Source: Pseudotamlana agarivorans (GTDB lineage: Bacteria; Bacteroidota; Bacteroidia; Flavobacteriales; Flavobacteriaceae). From it: a stretch of DNA of 64,000 bases. Shown here piece after piece: positions 61,523 through 64,000 of the stretch; the first letter of the stretch is position 1, and every line of letters begins with the position of its first letter. The notes beneath the pieces were generated by a model. That model had not been told where the DNA came from. It saw only the letters and a program-made list of their open reading frames with translations, and made no database searches. Where the stretch lies: positions 372,001 to 436,000 of the forward strand of contig NZ_JAHKPD010000012.1 of the NCBI RefSeq assembly GCF_018860245.1, read 5' to 3'. The position numbers and the translations under genes were made by a program.

Positions 61523-61626
61523 GAAACGTGAAACGCGGGCTTTGTTTTACGTTTCGACTGCTTGCTTTAAATTGAGTATTTGGCTTTTCTTTGAGGGAAT
61601 CAAGATTCAAGATACAAGAATCAAGA
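61523..61626. repeat. Inverted and direct repeats after gldD
   Basis: GAAACGTGAAA (61523-61533) pairs with TTTTACGTTTC (61545-61555) with one G-U. Just beyond, the word CAAGATTCAAGATACAAGAA (within 61600-61620) is a short tandem array. The 279-base gap holds no gene that I can support. Confidence 0.45.
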
Positions 61627-61760
61627 CGGTATAAAATTGCTTGATTTGTAAAAGTAGTGCCCCCAATAATCAATAATAATTAGTCAATACTAAATGCGTT
61701 CCCCTCGAATACACAAATAAACGTATAAACGATTAACCCGAAATAATAATAAATAATTAA

Positions 61761-62378
61761 TTAAGCTTCTTTCTCCTTACAGCACGCTTCTTTACAGTCT
61801 ATTTTACAAGCCATTTTTTCACCTGCTTTGATTCCTGCTTTGCAGCAGTCTTTTTCGCAGCCTGGCTCACAAGCTGTTTTCGTTTTGTTTGCACAACACG
61901 CTTCTTTGCAATCTGCTTTACATGCCATTTTTTCTCCAGCTTTAACGCCGTTTTTGCAACAATCTTTTTCGCAGCCTGGTTTGCAAGCTGTTTTAGTTGC
62001 AAAATTTTCAACGGTTTTCATATCGGTAACCGAATACGTATCAGATACGCCAATAACGGTTTTTTCTAAAGATTTTGGGTTAACTTTAGCTACGTCATAT
62101 TCTACCATAGCAAGTTCTTTTTCAAAATCTACAGTAGCCGATTTTACGCCATCCATTTTAGAGATTTTCTTTTGAATAGTTGCTGCACATCCCATGGCAC
62201 AAGTCATCCCTTTGATGGTAAATTCCGCTTTAGCGTATGTCGCATTGGGGTCTAATTCATTTGTTGATGTTGTTGCAGTTTCAACTTCTACCGTTTTAAC
62301 TTCGGCGTTTTTGTTTTTACAACTAAATGCAAAAGATGTTACTAGCACAAGTAGTATAAGGTGTTTTATTGTTTTCAT
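61761..62378 (-). CDS. HMA-domain lipoprotein with cysteine-rich tandem repeats
   Basis: A 205-residue lipoprotein (signal ending FAFSC, Cys20). An HMA-like domain (about 48-118) starts KAEFTIKGMTCAMGCAATIQ; the usual CxxC metal site is the variant CAMGC. The C-terminal 80 residues are two 38-residue repeats of TAC-x-PGCEKDCCK..., each with eight cysteines, including CEKDCC and CKEACC. With the lipid Cys and the two HMA cysteines this makes 19 in all. The repeats are encoded by near-identical 114-bp DNA repeats. It is likely to bind copper or another soft metal at the cell envelope. Metal and role are inferred. A candidate TAGCTTTG box is at 62404. Confidence 0.85.
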   Translation of the reverse strand: MKTIKHLILLVLVTSFAFSCKNKNAEVKTVEVETATTSTNELDPNATYAKAEFTIKGMTCAMGCAATIQKKISKMDGVKSATVDFEKELAMVEYDVAKVNPKSLEKTVIGVSDTYSVTDMKTVENFATKTACKPGCEKDCCKNGVKAGEKMACKADCKEACCANKTKTACEPGCEKDCCKAGIKAGEKMACKIDCKEACCKEKEA

Positions 62379-62403
62379 GAGTTTAAGTATAAGTTATTTG
62401 TCG

Positions 62404-62411
62404 CAAAGCTA
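62404..62411 (-). promoter_or_regulatory. Candidate -7 box of the HMA lipoprotein gene
   Basis: The minus strand reads TAGCTTTG (TAnnTTTG), 26 bases before the ATG; no -33 TTG found. Confidence 0.5.
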
Positions 62412-62591
62412 ATAAAATAAGCGATTTAATATGATAAAATGCTAGGTTTGTCATTGTTAAATATTTTGAAAAGGGACTTCAAAATCAAGTAAATCAGGTT
62501 TTTAAGAGTTTTATTTGTGTTTGTTTATACTGTAGGGGGCTCTCGTATTTTTAAAAGTTTAAAAAATAATTGGCTATGAAGACTAAAACGT

Positions 62592-62621
62592 TTGTAGTTT
62601 AATTAATTAGGCGTATATTTG
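62592..62621 (+). promoter_or_regulatory. Promoter of rplU-rpmA
   Basis: TTG, a 19-base spacer and TATATTTG: the best promoter in the window, 43 bases before the rplU ATG. Confidence 0.8.
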
Positions 62622-62663
62622 CACTCATTTTTAAACAAAATTAATTAATAAAAACGTTACGCT

Positions 62664-63158
62664 ATGTACGCAATTGTAGAGATAGCAGGGCAACAATTCA
62701 AAGTTGAAAAAGACCAAAAAGTTTTTGTTAACCGTTTACAAACTGAAGAAGGTAAGGAAGTTTCTTTCGACAATGTTCTTTTAGTAAGTGATGGTGACAA
62801 TGTAACTGTAGGCGCCCCAGCTATAGACGGAGCTCAAGTAGGAGCAAAAGTCTTAAAGCACCTTAAAGGTGATAAAGTTATAGTTTTCAAAAAGAAAAGA
62901 CGTAAAGGTTACCGTGTAAAAAACGGACACCGTCAATCTTTAACGGAAATTGTAATTGAAAGTATAGCTACTTCGGGAGCTAAAAAAGCTGCCAAAGCAG
63001 AGAAGAAAGCAGAGCCAAAAGTTGAAGCACCAAAAGCTGATGATACTCAAGATTTGAGTAAATTAACAGTTGCTGAATTAAAGACTTTAGCTAAAGAAAA
63101 AGGAATTGAAGGAATTTCTTCTATGAAGAAAGCCGATTTAATAGCTGCTTTAAGTTAA
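62664..63158 (+). CDS. rplU: 50S ribosomal protein bL21 with C-terminal extension
   Basis: Large-subunit ribosomal protein. The first 103 residues are standard bL21 ([40 protein letters not shown]). The protein continues to 164 residues: an Ala/Lys/Glu linker ([20 protein letters not shown]), then a SAP/Rho-N-like helix pair ([31 protein letters not shown]). Such a tail could bind nucleic acid; I believe similar tails occur in other Bacteroidota. It heads the rplU-rpmA operon. Confidence 0.96.
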   Translation: MYAIVEIAGQQFKVEKDQKVFVNRLQTEEGKEVSFDNVLLVSDGDNVTVGAPAIDGAQVGAKVLKHLKGDKVIVFKKKRRKGYRVKNGHRQSLTEIVIESIATSGAKKAAKAEKKAEPKVEAPKADDTQDLSKLTVAELKTLAKEKGIEGISSMKKADLIAALS

Positions 63159-63183
63159 TTTTAAAATCTAAAATCGAAATAAA

Positions 63184-63444
63184 ATGGCACATAAAAAAGG
63201 AGTCGGAAGTTCGAAGAATGGTAGAGAATCAGAATCGAAACGCTTAGGTGTTAAGATTTTTGGTGGTCAAGCAGCTATTGCTGGTAACATTATCATAAGA
63301 CAACGTGGTAATACACATCACCCAGGTGAGAATGTATACCAAGGAAAAGATCATACTTTACACGCTAAAGTAGATGGACTTGTAAAGTTCACAAAGAAAA
63401 AAGATAACAAATCTTACGTTTCTATCGAGCCTTTCGAGGCTTAA
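63184..63444 (+). CDS. rpmA: 50S ribosomal protein bL27
   Basis: An 86-residue large-subunit protein located near the peptidyl-transferase centre. It starts [20 protein letters not shown] and has the block [20 protein letters not shown]. The N-terminus is the uncleaved type (no Firmicutes-style leader peptide). It lies 25 bases after rplU and is followed by a hairpin at 63441-63459 that includes the stop codon, then a strong terminator. Confidence 0.97.
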   Translation: MAHKKGVGSSKNGRESESKRLGVKIFGGQAAIAGNIIIRQRGNTHHPGENVYQGKDHTLHAKVDGLVKFTKKKDNKSYVSIEPFEA

Positions 63445-63465
63445 GAAATATTTTCTTAAAGTATA

Positions 63466-63497
63466 AAAAGCCCTTTCTGTTTTCAGGAAGGGCTTTT
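63466..63497 (+). terminator. Terminator of rplU-rpmA
   Basis: 14-bp stem AAAAGCCCTTTCTG/CAGGAAGGGCTTTT (one G-U, TTTT loop). A second small hairpin TTAAGAAA-TAT-TTTCTTAA at 63441-63459 overlaps the stop codon. Confidence 0.85.
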
Positions 63498-63595
63498 CGT
63501 GTTTTCTTTTTTTAATATAATCATGTTCTTAGCATGATGTTTTGTTAATGTTCATGGGGTTATTTAGCATCCTTTTGTTAAATAAAAATAGCACC

Positions 63596-64000
63596 GTGAA
63601 TTTTATTAAATACCTACTTATTATTTCCTTTTTCTGTGTTAATCACTCCCTAAAGGCACAGGAAGAAACTTCCGTTTCTCACGAACTTAGAATCAAAGCA
63701 CTTAAAAAGCGCCTAAATGCGGCCCAAAAAGCTGAAGATTCCTTAAAAATGGCTCAAGTTTATGTGAAGCTTGCCGATTTTTATAAAAACTTGAACTTGG
63801 ATAGTGAGGCCCTTAAAAACTATCATGTTGCTCAAGAGTATTACGTTAAAAAGGATAGCTTCTACATTTATGCGAACAATCAAATTGCAGCTATTCACCA
63901 CAATCTGAAACAATTTAGAGAAGCTAAACTCTATTTAGATCAGAGTATTGAAATTTCTAAAAAGATAAACTTCCAGAAAGGTTTAGCTACGGCCAATTCC
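63596..64000 (+). CDS. TPR-repeat protein with signal peptide (3' end outside window)
   Basis: An open frame from GTG 63596 gives MNFIKYLLIISFFCVNHSLK with a signal peptide ending KAQE; ATGs at 63548 and 63554 add a hydrophobic lead and are less likely. The visible 135 residues contain TPR-type helix pairs (AQVYVKLADFYKNLNLDSEA, AAIHHNLKQFREAKLYLDQS). In Bacteroidota, periplasmic TPR regions with this opening often precede a membrane span and a histidine kinase or LuxR/GerE domain, but the rest is outside the window. No clear terminator or partner is visible. Confidence 0.8.
   Translation, partial: MNFIKYLLIISFFCVNHSLKAQEETSVSHELRIKALKKRLNAAQKAEDSLKMAQVYVKLADFYKNLNLDSEALKNYHVAQEYYVKKDSFYIYANNQIAAIHHNLKQFREAKLYLDQSIEISKKINFQKGLATANS

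Noticed and set aside
61799-62175. Frames on both strands over the HMA lipoprotein
   Set aside because: They arise from the lysine/cysteine-rich repeats read in other frames; only the lipoprotein frame has a signal peptide and HMA motif.
1-64000. tRNA, rRNA, insertion sequences, prophage
   Set aside because: No cloverleaf-like T-loop, rRNA core sequence, transposase, integrase or phage structural gene was recognised on either strand.

Overview
The window comes from a member of the Bacteroidota, almost certainly a Flavobacteriaceae-type bacterium and probably marine. The evidence is AT-rich DNA, gliding-motility genes gldE and gldD, a metalloprotease with a type IX secretion (Por) C-terminal tail, two large TonB-dependent receptors with carboxypeptidase-like N-domains, a SUF operon carrying SufT, DUF2480 and DUF3078 genes, a 30-residue AURKAIP1/COX24-type ribosomal protein, and many promoters of the Bacteroidota form TTG-N17-21-TAnnTTTG. 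I see no rRNA, tRNA, CRISPR array, prophage or insertion sequence. Most of the window is ordinary chromosome with a few accessory patches.

Layout. 1-4.6 kb: the 3' end of pgi, an orphan TonB-dependent receptor and a small membrane protein. 4.6-10 kb: a secreted endonuclease/exonuclease/phosphatase-fold (EEP) protein divergent from a TonB receptor and a DUF5689 lipoprotein. An 18-bp palindrome lies between them, and together they look like a nucleic-acid or phosphodiester scavenging unit. 10-15.8 kb: a small membrane protein, an AsmA-like protein, an orphan lipoprotein, DUF3703, a second EEP protein, and a 29-codon reading frame encoding a complete CDGSH iron-sulfur motif overlapping its 3' end. 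15.9-19.4 kb: hflX and a class A penicillin-binding protein, followed by two diverged copies of an intergenic repeat.

19.9-29.2 kb, minus strand: the SUF iron-sulfur operon, in transcription order sufA-like, sufB, a lipoprotein, sufC, a frameshifted four-helix-bundle (23S intervening-sequence type) pseudogene, sufD, sufS, a small secreted protein, sufE, sufT, DUF2480 and DUF3078. 29.7-37.3 kb: thiL, a small zinc-ribbon-like protein, an alpha/beta hydrolase, a CoA-disulfide-reductase/rhodanese fusion, an ACT-type protein divergent from aspartate kinase, and aminopeptidase P. 37.4-50 kb: a T9SS-exported metzincin-like protease, sdhCAB, an M28 peptidase, a very large outer-membrane protein, exonuclease III and an OmpA-type lipoprotein.

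50-55.5 kb is the most accessory-looking stretch. It holds small lipoproteins, DUF445, and a class II Fic protein whose promoter carries three 21-bp repeats at exactly 40-bp spacing. Two related elements sit at the 3' ends of orphan genes and resemble cassette recombination or dispersed repeat sites. 55.5-64 kb returns to core genes: ribonuclease G, the AURKAIP1/COX24 protein, HU, mutY, ssb, gldE-gldD, a cysteine-rich HMA lipoprotein, rplU-rpmA and the start of a TPR protein.

Several start codons were moved from the longest reading frame to the position supported by signal peptides or family N-termini (hflX, DUF3078, sufE, sufS, sufD, lysC, fic, rng and others); each case is explained in its entry. 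All functional calls are from reading the translated sequence, without database searches.
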